Assembly (NCBI RefSeq): GCF_040649515.1
Contig: NZ_JBEZFP010000081.1
Span: 1 to 43,045 of the forward strand
Origin: Yinghuangia elevatio
Lineage (GTDB): Bacteria; Actinomycetota; Actinomycetes; Streptomycetales; Streptomycetaceae
DNA: 43,045 bases
Reading direction: 5' to 3'
The stretch's first letter is position 1. The number at the start of each line of letters is the position of its first letter. The translations under genes and the position numbers were made by a program. Positions 31,186 through 38,585 of this stretch are shown here, piece by piece. The notes below the pieces were generated by a model. That model saw only the letters and a program-made list of their open reading frames with translations. It was not told the origin of the DNA and searched no databases.

Positions 31186-31716
31186 ATGACGCACGCCGTC
31201 TCCGCCGCCCGGACCAGCTACCCGACCGCCGCCTACCCGGCCCCCGCCTATCCGGCCGCCGCGCACCCGGCCGCGAATCCGGCAGTCCACCCCGCAGTCC
31301 ACCCTGCCGCTCACCCGGCCGCTCGGCCCGCGGCTCACCTGTCCGCCGCGGCCCCGGTGGTCGCGCTCCCGACACGCACGCTGCACGCCGTACCCGACTA
31401 CACCGAAGTCGCCGACATCGTCCTGGAGGACGACGGCCTCCGCCTCGACCTGTCGGGGCGGACCGCCACGGTCGACGACCGCGTGCTCCAGCTCACGTAC
31501 CTCGAATTCGGGCTGCTGGCGCACCTGTTGGGTAACCCGCGGCGCGTGTTCACGCGGCGTCAGCTGATGGACGCGGTGTGGGGCTACCCGGACTCGGGTG
31601 AGGGGCGCACCGTCGACGTCCACGTCGCGCGCCTGCGGCGCAAGGTCGGCGGACGGCACAAGCGCCGCCTGTCCACCGTGCACCGCGTGGGGTACAAGTA
31701 CCTGCCCTCCGTGTGA
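31186..31716 (+). CDS. Orphan winged-helix (OmpR/PhoB C-domain) regulator
   Basis: A 176-aa protein. Residues 10-55 are a Pro/Ala/His/Tyr low-complexity run with short repeats (HPAVHPAVHPAAHPAARPAAH). The C-terminal 75 residues are a complete OmpR/PhoB-type DNA-binding domain (LTYLEFGLLAHLLGNPRRVF, TRRQLMDAVWG, RTVDVHVARLRRKVG, VHRVGYKYLP). There is no receiver domain, so activity is not set by phosphorelay. ATG 31186 follows GAAGGGA. The upstream poly-Cys leader suggests control by cysteine level, making it a candidate regulator of sulfur metabolism, including the island at 19-28 kb. That target set is inference. Confidence 0.85.
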   Translation: MTHAVSAARTSYPTAAYPAPAYPAAAHPAANPAVHPAVHPAAHPAARPAAHLSAAAPVVALPTRTLHAVPDYTEVADIVLEDDGLRLDLSGRTATVDDRVLQLTYLEFGLLAHLLGNPRRVFTRRQLMDAVWGYPDSGEGRTVDVHVARLRRKVGGRHKRRLSTVHRVGYKYLPSV

Positions 31717-31756
31717 CGTTCGCGCAACCGACGCGGGGAGGTCGGCGGGCGCGGCG

Positions 31757-33298
31757 TCACGCGGTGCGCTTGCCGGCCTCCCACAACTGGTCGAACTCCT
31801 CCTGGAACAAGGTGAACAGCCCGCGCCGGGGGTCGACCGCGTCGTTCCCCGAGCGCATCACGAAGGACGGCGACTCGACGCCGCGCGAGCGCCGCAGGTA
31901 CGGCTGCACGACCGCGGCGTCCCCGTCGACCAGATAGGCGTTGAAGCGCGGCGTCTCCTCGTAGAGCCGGATCTCGATGCGGCCCGGCTCGGCGAGCTTC
32001 GCCCGGATCTTGCGGGCGTGCAGGATGTTGAGCGTGGTCAGCCGCGACAGTATCCCGCGCTTGACCCCTTCGTCCTTCTCGCGCTGGCGCATCGCGTCGC
32101 CCGCGGGGTTGAGGAACAGCAGCCGCATGTGGCATCCGGCCGCGGCCAGCCGGTGCAGTTCGCGCCCCGAGTAGTTCTGGCACAACAGGTTGAGCGAGAC
32201 GCCCATGGCGTCGATCGCAGTCGCCTCGCCCACCAGGTCGGCGAAGGGCAACTTCCGTTGCAGCGACGAACGGTCGGGGAAGACCGCGACCAAGTCGCCG
32301 TAGCGGCCCGAGAACAGCTCCTCTACCGCGTCGAGCGCGAGGCGTTCGCCGGCGTGGCGGCCGAGGCGGCCGTCGAGTTCGGCGAGCACGCGGGTGCAGG
32401 CGCGCTCGACCTGCCGCAGCACGTCCGGTGACAGGACGCGGTTGCGGGCCACGATGTGGCGGCCGATCTCGACCTCCTCCAGGGCCCGTTCGAGCGAGCG
32501 GCGGTCCGTGAGGTAGGGCGCGAAGCACCACCAGTTGCGCACCAGCAGCTCGCGCAGCTGCGGCAGCGTCAGGAACGCCACGAGGTCGTCGTCGGCGGGG
32601 TCCACGATGTAGCCCCGGCGGCGGCTCATCTCGCGTACCGCCTCGGCGCGTTCGACCCATTCGCTCTGCGTGGGGCCGGCCGCGGCGACGACCCACGCGC
32701 CGTCGTCGTACGCGGCGGTCTCGACGGTCCCGTAGACCGGTTGCAGGACCTCCCGGACCACCGCGCGCAGGCGCTGCTCGACGAGGTTGAGGTAGACGTA
32801 CGCCCGGCCCGCCCGACGGGCCCGCATCAGCGCGTCGCTCCAGTCGTCCTCGGCCCATGACAGGTCGCCGGGGTCGGCGGGGTCGGGGACGGCCGGACCG
32901 GGGCCCTCGGGCGGCGGCGGGCCGCTGCCGTCCAGCAGCGGGAGCAGACCGTCGTCCGCGGCGCTGCGCGGCGACGGGAAGGGCACGCGCGAACCGTTGC
33001 CCTGGCCGGGGCGGCTGCCGCCCGGGTCGCCGGCGCCGCCGCCCGTCGCGGCCCCGGGGCCCACGTCGACCGCCCGGGCCGTGCGGCCGGTGCCGCCGAC
33101 CGGTTTGCCGGGGCCCTCCGGGGTGTTCTCGCCGGTTTTGGCGCCGCTGTCGGACCCGCCGCCGGGCACGGGGTCCTCGGGCACCGTCGGGTCCGGCAGG
33201 TCGTCCGCCGGGCCGTGCGGCCTGTCCGCTCCCTCCCGCCCGGAGTCCGGCAGGTCGTCCGGCTCCGGGGCAGGCGGGTTCGGGCCCAGGTCGGTCAT
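31757..33298 (-). CDS. SAV2148-family HEPN domain protein
   Basis: A 513-aa protein. A Pro/Gly/Asp-rich N-terminus (about 150 aa) precedes a conserved region beginning AYVYLNLVEQRLRAVVREVL, which I recognise as the SAV2148-family HEPN domain, found across Streptomyces. The C-terminal half has GVSLNLLCQNYSGRELHRL, CHMRLLFLNPAGDAM and RFNAYLVDGDAAVVQPYL, similar to PLD-like/DUF5919-type signalling domains. HEPN domains are often RNases, but a clear RxxxxH catalytic motif is not obvious to me. ATG 33298 has GGGGA at suitable spacing; ATG 33316 is an alternative. Role unknown. Confidence 0.8.
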   Translation of the reverse strand: MTDLGPNPPAPEPDDLPDSGREGADRPHGPADDLPDPTVPEDPVPGGGSDSGAKTGENTPEGPGKPVGGTGRTARAVDVGPGAATGGGAGDPGGSRPGQGNGSRVPFPSPRSAADDGLLPLLDGSGPPPPEGPGPAVPDPADPGDLSWAEDDWSDALMRARRAGRAYVYLNLVEQRLRAVVREVLQPVYGTVETAAYDDGAWVVAAAGPTQSEWVERAEAVREMSRRRGYIVDPADDDLVAFLTLPQLRELLVRNWWCFAPYLTDRRSLERALEEVEIGRHIVARNRVLSPDVLRQVERACTRVLAELDGRLGRHAGERLALDAVEELFSGRYGDLVAVFPDRSSLQRKLPFADLVGEATAIDAMGVSLNLLCQNYSGRELHRLAAAGCHMRLLFLNPAGDAMRQREKDEGVKRGILSRLTTLNILHARKIRAKLAEPGRIEIRLYEETPRFNAYLVDGDAAVVQPYLRRSRGVESPSFVMRSGNDAVDPRRGLFTLFQEEFDQLWEAGKRTA

Positions 33299-33519
33299 CA
33301 GCGTCCCCAATCGCATGGTCGGTCCAGCCCACCCGCCGCGCCGCGCCCGAGCCGGCGCGGACCTCGCGGCAAGGCGATCACCCGGAACCGGTCGAGCGTA
33401 CTTCAGGCGCACGGGCCGACCCGCCGTATACGCGCGTCAACGGTACGCGCAGTTACGGCAGTCCGGGCTGCGCCCAGTGGACTTAATCCGCGCGACACGG
33501 CCTTGCCACAGCGCATCAA

Positions 33520-33555
33520 AACAATGATTGTTGGTCTCCCTCGGCAATCATTGCC
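33520..33555. promoter_or_regulatory. Two 13-bp palindromes sharing CAATNATTG
   Basis: AACAATGATTGTT (33520-33532) and GGCAATCATTGCC (33543-33555) are both perfect palindromes about a single central base, with the shared core CAATNATTG. Centres are 23 bp apart, about two helical turns. They lie between the HEPN gene (start 33298, minus) and the small Cys-rich gene (start 33687, plus), so a dimeric regulator bound here could affect either. Confidence 0.6.
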
Positions 33556-33686
33556 AACAGTCCACGGACCGGTAGGAAACCGGTGAGGGTGCTCCCTCAA
33601 CTCGCGTCTTCGGCATGCCCGGACAGAACCAAGGGCGGCCTGCGTGCGTATGTAAGTTCAGGAAACCGTGGCACCAGGAGGTCGCC

Positions 33687-33887
33687 ATGATCGCCACACC
33701 CAGCGGGACTGCCCACATGACGGGCATCGACGAAGAGTTCGACAGGTACCGGCACGTTGTCGCCGAGATCTTCGACTGCCACCACCGCACCAACGATCCG
33801 GCCGGCGGTCCGGACACCTGCACCTGTGGTTCGGCTTGGCCGTGCCCCCAGGAGATGCTGGCCGCCGAACTGCTCGACTGGATCTGA
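33687..33887 (+). CDS. Small Cys/His-rich protein
   Basis: A 66-aa protein with ATG 33687 five bases after a perfect AGGAGG. C31-H32-H33 and C45-x-C47, C53 (FDCHH ... DTCTCGSAWPC) make a plausible metal-binding set. An N-terminal helix (GIDEEFDRYRHVVAEIFD) and a C-terminal helix (QEMLAAELLDWI) frame it. It looks like a conserved small Streptomyces protein of unknown function. It precedes glgX by about 190 bp and is probably a separate transcript downstream of the twin palindromes. Confidence 0.75.
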   Translation: MIATPSGTAHMTGIDEEFDRYRHVVAEIFDCHHRTNDPAGGPDTCTCGSAWPCPQEMLAAELLDWI

Positions 33888-34074
33888 CGACCGTTCGACC
33901 GGGGCCGGGAACCGTCGGCAGCCACCCATCCGGGGGAAGGCTGCCCGCCATGCGCGCGCCGACCGGGCAAGGTACGCGAGGATACCTCTGCCCACGCTCG
34001 CGCGGCGGTGGTCCACCCGCCCCCGGTCCACCGACGTCCGCTCGAGCCCTCCGACTCGACACGACAGGTTCCCC

Positions 34075-36210
34075 ATGCAGGTCTGGCCTGGACGCTCATA
34101 TCCGCTGGGCGCCACCTACGACGGCGCCGGCACGAACTTCGCGGTCTTCTCGGAGGCCGCCGAGCGCGTGTGGTTGTGCCTGATCGACGAGGACGGCACC
34201 GAGAACCGGGTCGAACTGCGAGAGGCCGACGCCTTCGTCCGGCACGCGTACCTGCCCGGCGTACAGCCGGGACAGCGGTACGGCTACCGCGTGGAAGGCC
34301 CCTTCTCGCCCGTCGACGGCAACCGCTGCAACCCCCACAAGTTCCTGCTGGACCCCTACGCCAAAGCGGTGTCCGGCGAAGTGAAGTGGCACGAGGCCGT
34401 GTACGGCTACTCGTTCGACCATCCGGACCTGCCCAACGAGGGCGACTCCGGCCCGTACATGATGACCTCGGTCGTCGTGAACCCCTACTTCGACTGGGGC
34501 AACGACCGGCCGCCGCGCATCGAGTACCACGACACGGTGATCTACGAGGCGCACGTCAAGGGCCTCACACAACTGCACCCGGGGCTGCCCGAGGAGATCC
34601 GCGGGACGTACGCGGCACTGGGCCATCCGGTGATCATCGACCATCTGCAGGACCTGGGCGTCACCGCCATCGAGCTGATGCCGGTGCACCAGTTCGTGCA
34701 CGACCACCGCCTCACCCGTCTGGGGATGCGGAACTACTGGGGTTACAACACCATCGGCTTCTTCGCGCCGCACAACGCGTACTCCTCGACGGGAGAGCGC
34801 GGGCAGCAGGTTCAGGAGTTCCGGTCGATGGTCAAGGCCCTGCACGCCGCGGGCATCGAGGTCATCCTCGACGTCGTCTACAACCACACGGCCGAGGGCA
34901 ACCACCTGGGCCCGACGATGTCCTTCCGGGGCCTGGACAACCAGTCCTACTACCGGCTCGCCGACGACAAGCGCTACTACCTCGACACCACGGGCACCGG
35001 CAACTCGCTGCTGATGCGCAGCCCGCACGTGCTGCAGCTCATCATGGACTCGCTGCGCTACTGGGTCACCGACATGCACGTCGACGGCTTCCGCTTCGAC
35101 CTGGCCGCCACACTCGCGCGGCAGTTCCACGAGGTCGACCGGCTGTCGTCGTTCTTCGACGTCGTGCAGCAGGACCCCGTCGTGTCGCAGGTCAAGCTGA
35201 TCGCCGAGCCCTGGGACCTGGGCGAGGGCGGCTACCAGATCGGCAACTTCCCGCCGCTGTGGACCGAGTGGAACGGCAAGTACCGCGACACGGTGCGGGA
35301 CTTCTGGCGCGGCGAGGAGCGTACCCTCGCCGAACTGGGCTCGCGGTTGACCGGCTCGTCCGACCTGTACCAGGACGACGGCCGCCGGCCGATCGCCTCC
35401 ATCAACTTCGTGACGTGCCACGACGGCTTCACGATGCGCGACCTGGTGTCGTACAACGACAAGCACAACGAGGCGAACGCCGAGGACAACCGGGACGGCG
35501 AGAGCTACAACCGGTCGTGGAACTGCGGCGTCGAGGGCGAGACGGACGACGCGGCGGTGCTGTCGCTGCGGGCTCGGCAGCAGCGCAACATGATGGCGAC
35601 GCTGCTGCTGTCGCAGGGCGTGCCGATGATCTCGCACGGCGACGAGTTCGGGCGCACCCAGGGCGGCAACAACAACGCGTACTGCCAGGACAGCGAACTG
35701 GCGTGGGTGCACTGGCCGGACAAGGGCGACCGCGACGAGCCGCCGGGCGACATGCACGCGTTCACCCGGATGCTGACCCGGCTGCGGCACGAGCACCCGG
35801 TGTTCCGGCGCCGCCGCTTCTTCCACGGACGCCCGGTACAGGGCACACACGACGACCTGTCGGACATCGCGTGGTTCACCCCTTCGGGTGATGAGATGAC
35901 GGACGCCGACTGGCGCGACGCGACCGCCAAGTCGCTGGCGGTCTTCTTGAACGGCCAGGCCATCAGCGAGCCCGACCCGCGCGGCCAGCCGATCTCCGAC
36001 GACTCGTTCCTGCTGCTGCTCAACGCGTCGCACGAGGACCTGTCGTTCCACATCCCGCTGAACCACGGGACGGAGTGGAAGGTGCTCATCGACACCGCCG
36101 ACGCGGGCTGCGCGCAGCGCGACCCCAAGGACCTGCCGACGGTGCGGGCGGGCGAGCAGTGGCCCGTCCCGGCACGCACCATGGCGGTACTCCAGCGCCC
36201 GCAGTCATAG
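34075..36210 (+). CDS. glgX: Glycogen debranching enzyme GlgX
   Basis: A 711-aa GH13 enzyme with an N-terminal CBM48 (YPLGATYDGAGTNFAVFSE) and the catalytic barrel: VVYNHTAEGN, nucleophile region DGFRFDLA, acid IAEPWDLG, and transition-state Asp in TCHDGFTMRDL. Motifs such as NRCNPHKFLLDPYAKA are typical of GlgX/TreX isoamylase-type debranching enzymes, which cut alpha-1,6 branches to release maltodextrins. These are substrates of TreY and TreZ, encoded 2.4 kb downstream. ATG 34075 fits the family start. A 12-bp perfect stem follows the stop. Confidence 0.95.
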   Translation: MQVWPGRSYPLGATYDGAGTNFAVFSEAAERVWLCLIDEDGTENRVELREADAFVRHAYLPGVQPGQRYGYRVEGPFSPVDGNRCNPHKFLLDPYAKAVSGEVKWHEAVYGYSFDHPDLPNEGDSGPYMMTSVVVNPYFDWGNDRPPRIEYHDTVIYEAHVKGLTQLHPGLPEEIRGTYAALGHPVIIDHLQDLGVTAIELMPVHQFVHDHRLTRLGMRNYWGYNTIGFFAPHNAYSSTGERGQQVQEFRSMVKALHAAGIEVILDVVYNHTAEGNHLGPTMSFRGLDNQSYYRLADDKRYYLDTTGTGNSLLMRSPHVLQLIMDSLRYWVTDMHVDGFRFDLAATLARQFHEVDRLSSFFDVVQQDPVVSQVKLIAEPWDLGEGGYQIGNFPPLWTEWNGKYRDTVRDFWRGEERTLAELGSRLTGSSDLYQDDGRRPIASINFVTCHDGFTMRDLVSYNDKHNEANAEDNRDGESYNRSWNCGVEGETDDAAVLSLRARQQRNMMATLLLSQGVPMISHGDEFGRTQGGNNNAYCQDSELAWVHWPDKGDRDEPPGDMHAFTRMLTRLRHEHPVFRRRRFFHGRPVQGTHDDLSDIAWFTPSGDEMTDADWRDATAKSLAVFLNGQAISEPDPRGQPISDDSFLLLLNASHEDLSFHIPLNHGTEWKVLIDTADAGCAQRDPKDLPTVRAGEQWPVPARTMAVLQRPQS

Positions 36211-36230
36211 CGGAGGCGGTCGCTCTCGGG

Positions 36231-36258
36231 GCGGTCGGCCACGGAGGTGGCCGACCGC
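36231..36258 (+). terminator. Terminator-like hairpin after glgX
   Basis: GCGGTCGGCCAC (36231-36242) and its exact complement (36247-36258) form a 12-bp stem with loop GGAG. No T-run, as is common in actinomycetes. It is 20 bases after the glgX stop and may also serve the convergent small gene at 36332. Confidence 0.7.
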
Positions 36259-36331
36259 GGACTTCCGGGCGGCCGCGGACTTCGAGCGGCCGTGGTTGGG
36301 CGGCCGCGGTAGGGGCGGCCGTGGAGGCGGA

Positions 36332-36625
36332 CTACTCCCCCGAGGTCCAGTAGCGGTCCGCCTCCGCGCGCCTGTCGGTCTCCTCGGCACGGCGCCTCTG
36401 CTGGGCGCGCCGGGCGTCGGCGGCCGCGAGACGCGACCTCGCCTCCGCCCGGTACTTCGCCATCTTGGCGGCCGTCCTGGCGTTCTCGGCGGCGCGGGCC
36501 GCCTTCTCCTCGGGCGCCTCTACCGCCTCCGTCCAGGCACGGAAGACGTGGTCCCGACGCACCCTCTCGCGCTCCCGTCGCCGCGCTTGCCAGGAGGCCC
36601 GGACGGACATGAGGAATCCGATCAC
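36332..36625 (-). CDS. Small highly charged hypothetical protein
   Basis: A 97-aa protein, mostly one predicted long helix rich in Arg, Glu and Ala (RRRERERVRRDHVFRAWTEA, then AAENARTAAKMAKYRAEARS) and ending RYWTSGE. Probably a coiled coil or nucleic-acid-associated helix; no family recognised. Start unclear: GTG 36625 has GGAG directly against it, ATG 36610 has poor spacing. It lies between convergent glgX and the lipocalin-like gene. Confidence 0.5.
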   Translation of the reverse strand: MIGFLMSVRASWQARRRERERVRRDHVFRAWTEAVEAPEEKAARAAENARTAAKMAKYRAEARSRLAAADARRAQQRRRAEETDRRAEADRYWTSGE

Positions 36626-36678
36626 TCCGCAATCGTGCGGAATGCCGCGGAAAGATCACAACCCCCTGTGATCACCGG

Positions 36679-37794
36679 CTACTTCGCGCCGTCGAGGATC
36701 TCCTCGAAGCCGTACTGCGTGTGCGGCCCGAAGATGATCTGCTCCAGGAACCCGACGCCCTCGCGGTCGCCGATACGGGCCTTCACGATGTGGTGCACGT
36801 GCTGCGCGGTCGGGTCGCGGGGATCGGCCTCGTCGAGCTTCCACGTCTCGCGGCCGACCGTGCCCTCGCCCTTCCACGTGCCGTGCGCCCATCCGGGCGA
36901 GGTGTAGCCGAGCCCCTTCATCATGATGTGGCGCAGCGGCTCCAGCACCAGGGTCTCGGTGCTCCCGTCCGGCATGCGTACGTCGAACTCGGCGTGCGAG
37001 ATCCGGCGCGTGCCGGATGTGAACGTCAGGCGGTCGCCCAGCGGTTCGGCGCGGACGACGTCGTCGTGGCCGACGATCTGCGGCACCGGGTCGGCGACCG
37101 GGATCACGAAGGCGTCGCCTCGCCAGATCTCGCCGCCCGGCCGCTGGAAGTAGCCGAGTGTGCGGCAGGAGTCCTCGAAGTGGATCGGGGCCCAGAGCCA
37201 TGCGTTGGGCGTGCTGGGGGCGGGCTTGCCCTGCGGCTGCTGCCCGACGGGGCGTACGCCCCACGAGCGGTCGCGTACGCCGATGACGTCGTCGTGCGCC
37301 AGCTCGGTGGTCTCGCCGTCCACGGTGACCTGCCCGGCCCACGTGCCGAACTGCAGGAATCGGCACATGTCGACCATCACGCGGCCCACTCCGTCGTGCA
37401 TGACGGTGTGGTCCTCCTCCAGCGCACCGACCCGGGCCCGCCACTCCAGGTCGGCGGTGATGCCGGTCTCGTTGTCGGCCACGGTGATCGCCAGCCGGCG
37501 CATCGGCTCGACGACGCGCAGGCGGAACGGGCCGACCGAGGTCACCGCGGGGTCGGCGGGGGCGCTGCCGGAGACGTGGAAGGCGTCCTGGACGCCGCCG
37601 CGCGAGATGGAGAGGTGGGCGTCGGCCACGCCGAGATTGGCGTACCGGCCGAAGGCGGCCTCGACCATGAACCGCCCGCCGCGGTCGGCCGCGCCGAACC
37701 AGTAGCGCCCGTATGCGTTGCGGTCGCTGGTGGCCGGGACCGCGACGGGCAGCGGCGTCTGGTGGACGGGGTAGTCGTCGAAGCTGGTGAGCAC
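36679..37794 (-). CDS. Conserved protein, AttH/lipocalin-like two-domain type
   Basis: A 371-aa protein from GTG 37794 with GGAGG seven bases upstream. It reads as two beta-rich halves: DRNAYGRYWFGAADRGGRFM, LEWRARVGALEEDH, then VIGVRDRSWGVRPVG and PNAWLWAPIHFEDSCRTLGY, and a final GVGFLEQIIFGPHTQYGF. The pattern fits lipocalin-like AttH/CrtC-type proteins (recently split into paired DUFs). Such proteins often act on or bind hydrophobic ligands, but no substrate can be inferred. The upstream AT-rich stretch (37820-37860) with TTAACAAT is a likely promoter. Confidence 0.65.
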   Translation of the reverse strand: MLTSFDDYPVHQTPLPVAVPATSDRNAYGRYWFGAADRGGRFMVEAAFGRYANLGVADAHLSISRGGVQDAFHVSGSAPADPAVTSVGPFRLRVVEPMRRLAITVADNETGITADLEWRARVGALEEDHTVMHDGVGRVMVDMCRFLQFGTWAGQVTVDGETTELAHDDVIGVRDRSWGVRPVGQQPQGKPAPSTPNAWLWAPIHFEDSCRTLGYFQRPGGEIWRGDAFVIPVADPVPQIVGHDDVVRAEPLGDRLTFTSGTRRISHAEFDVRMPDGSTETLVLEPLRHIMMKGLGYTSPGWAHGTWKGEGTVGRETWKLDEADPRDPTAQHVHHIVKARIGDREGVGFLEQIIFGPHTQYGFEEILDGAK

Positions 37795-37861
37795 GGTCGG
37801 ACCTCCGGTTCTCGGCGCGGAACACGGAGATTGTTAACTGGGGCAAACAAAAAGAACAGGC

Positions 37862-38449
37862 TCAGAGGAGCCCTGTCGTCACCAGTTTCCCGAACGGGGA
37901 CGGCAAATCAACCAGGTCACCGTAGGAGTAGCGACGGACGTGCTTGTAGGCCCGTTCCGCAGGATCCGGACCATGGTGCAGGAAGATCGCGCGGTCTTGA
38001 CGATCCACGATCAGATAGACCTCGACACCGGCCGCAGCATAGGTGGCGAGCTTGGCCTTGAACTCGAGCACGCGTGTGCCTGGCGACGTCACCTCGACCA
38101 CGAGCAGGACCATGGACAGCGGGAAGTAGTTGTCATGGGCCCGGGCCCACGCGATATCCAAATCTGTGTGCTCGCGCCTCTGCACGAACACGTCGGGGAT
38201 CACCCGGGGCCGCAGGTCGTCGTCGTCGGCTCCGGAGGCGAACTCCTTCATCACGCCGACACGCCCGACGCCCATGGCGCGAAGCCGATCCTCCAGGAGT
38301 TCCATGTCGGACCGGTGCTCCGGGGCGGCAGGCGGTGTCACGTAGATCTCCCCGTCGACGGACTCCACGCGGAATCCGACCGGGACAGCTCCCGCAACAT
38401 CGGCCATGACGTCGAACAGGCGTACCACTTCCGGCTCCGCAATCATCAT
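37862..38449 (-). CDS. Uma2-family (DUF820) protein
   Basis: A 195-aa protein with the Uma2/DUF820 PD-(D/E)XK-like core: GEIYVTPPAAPEHR, VIPDVFVQRR (Asp), LVVEVTSPGTRVLEFKAKL (E-x-K) and YLIVDRQDR. Such nuclease-fold proteins are abundant in Streptomyces and cyanobacteria; their targets are unknown, and activity is unproven for most. ATG 38449 (or 38446) follows AAAGGGG. It stands alone between the lipocalin-like gene and treY. Confidence 0.88.
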   Translation of the reverse strand: MMIAEPEVVRLFDVMADVAGAVPVGFRVESVDGEIYVTPPAAPEHRSDMELLEDRLRAMGVGRVGVMKEFASGADDDDLRPRVIPDVFVQRREHTDLDIAWARAHDNYFPLSMVLLVVEVTSPGTRVLEFKAKLATYAAAGVEVYLIVDRQDRAIFLHHGPDPAERAYKHVRRYSYGDLVDLPSPFGKLVTTGLL

Positions 38450-38585
38450 GGGCCCCTTTCCGGCGGCTACCTCCCGCTTACGAGGCTACCTTTCGTGGGA
38501 TTGGGCCATGTGGGTGACGAGGGGGATAGTCAGGCAGATGGGCTAATGCGGCGTGTCGTTGCCGGTGTCGGGGCACTCGGTCTGC

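Noticed and set aside
34096..36066. 656-codon minus-strand frame opposite glgX
   Set aside because: Mirror of the strong codon bias of glgX; His/Val/Gln-rich product without domains.
36231..36330. Inverted/direct GGCCGCGG repeats as an attachment site
   Set aside because: The main feature is a hairpin directly after glgX that works as a terminator; no integrase or tRNA is nearby.
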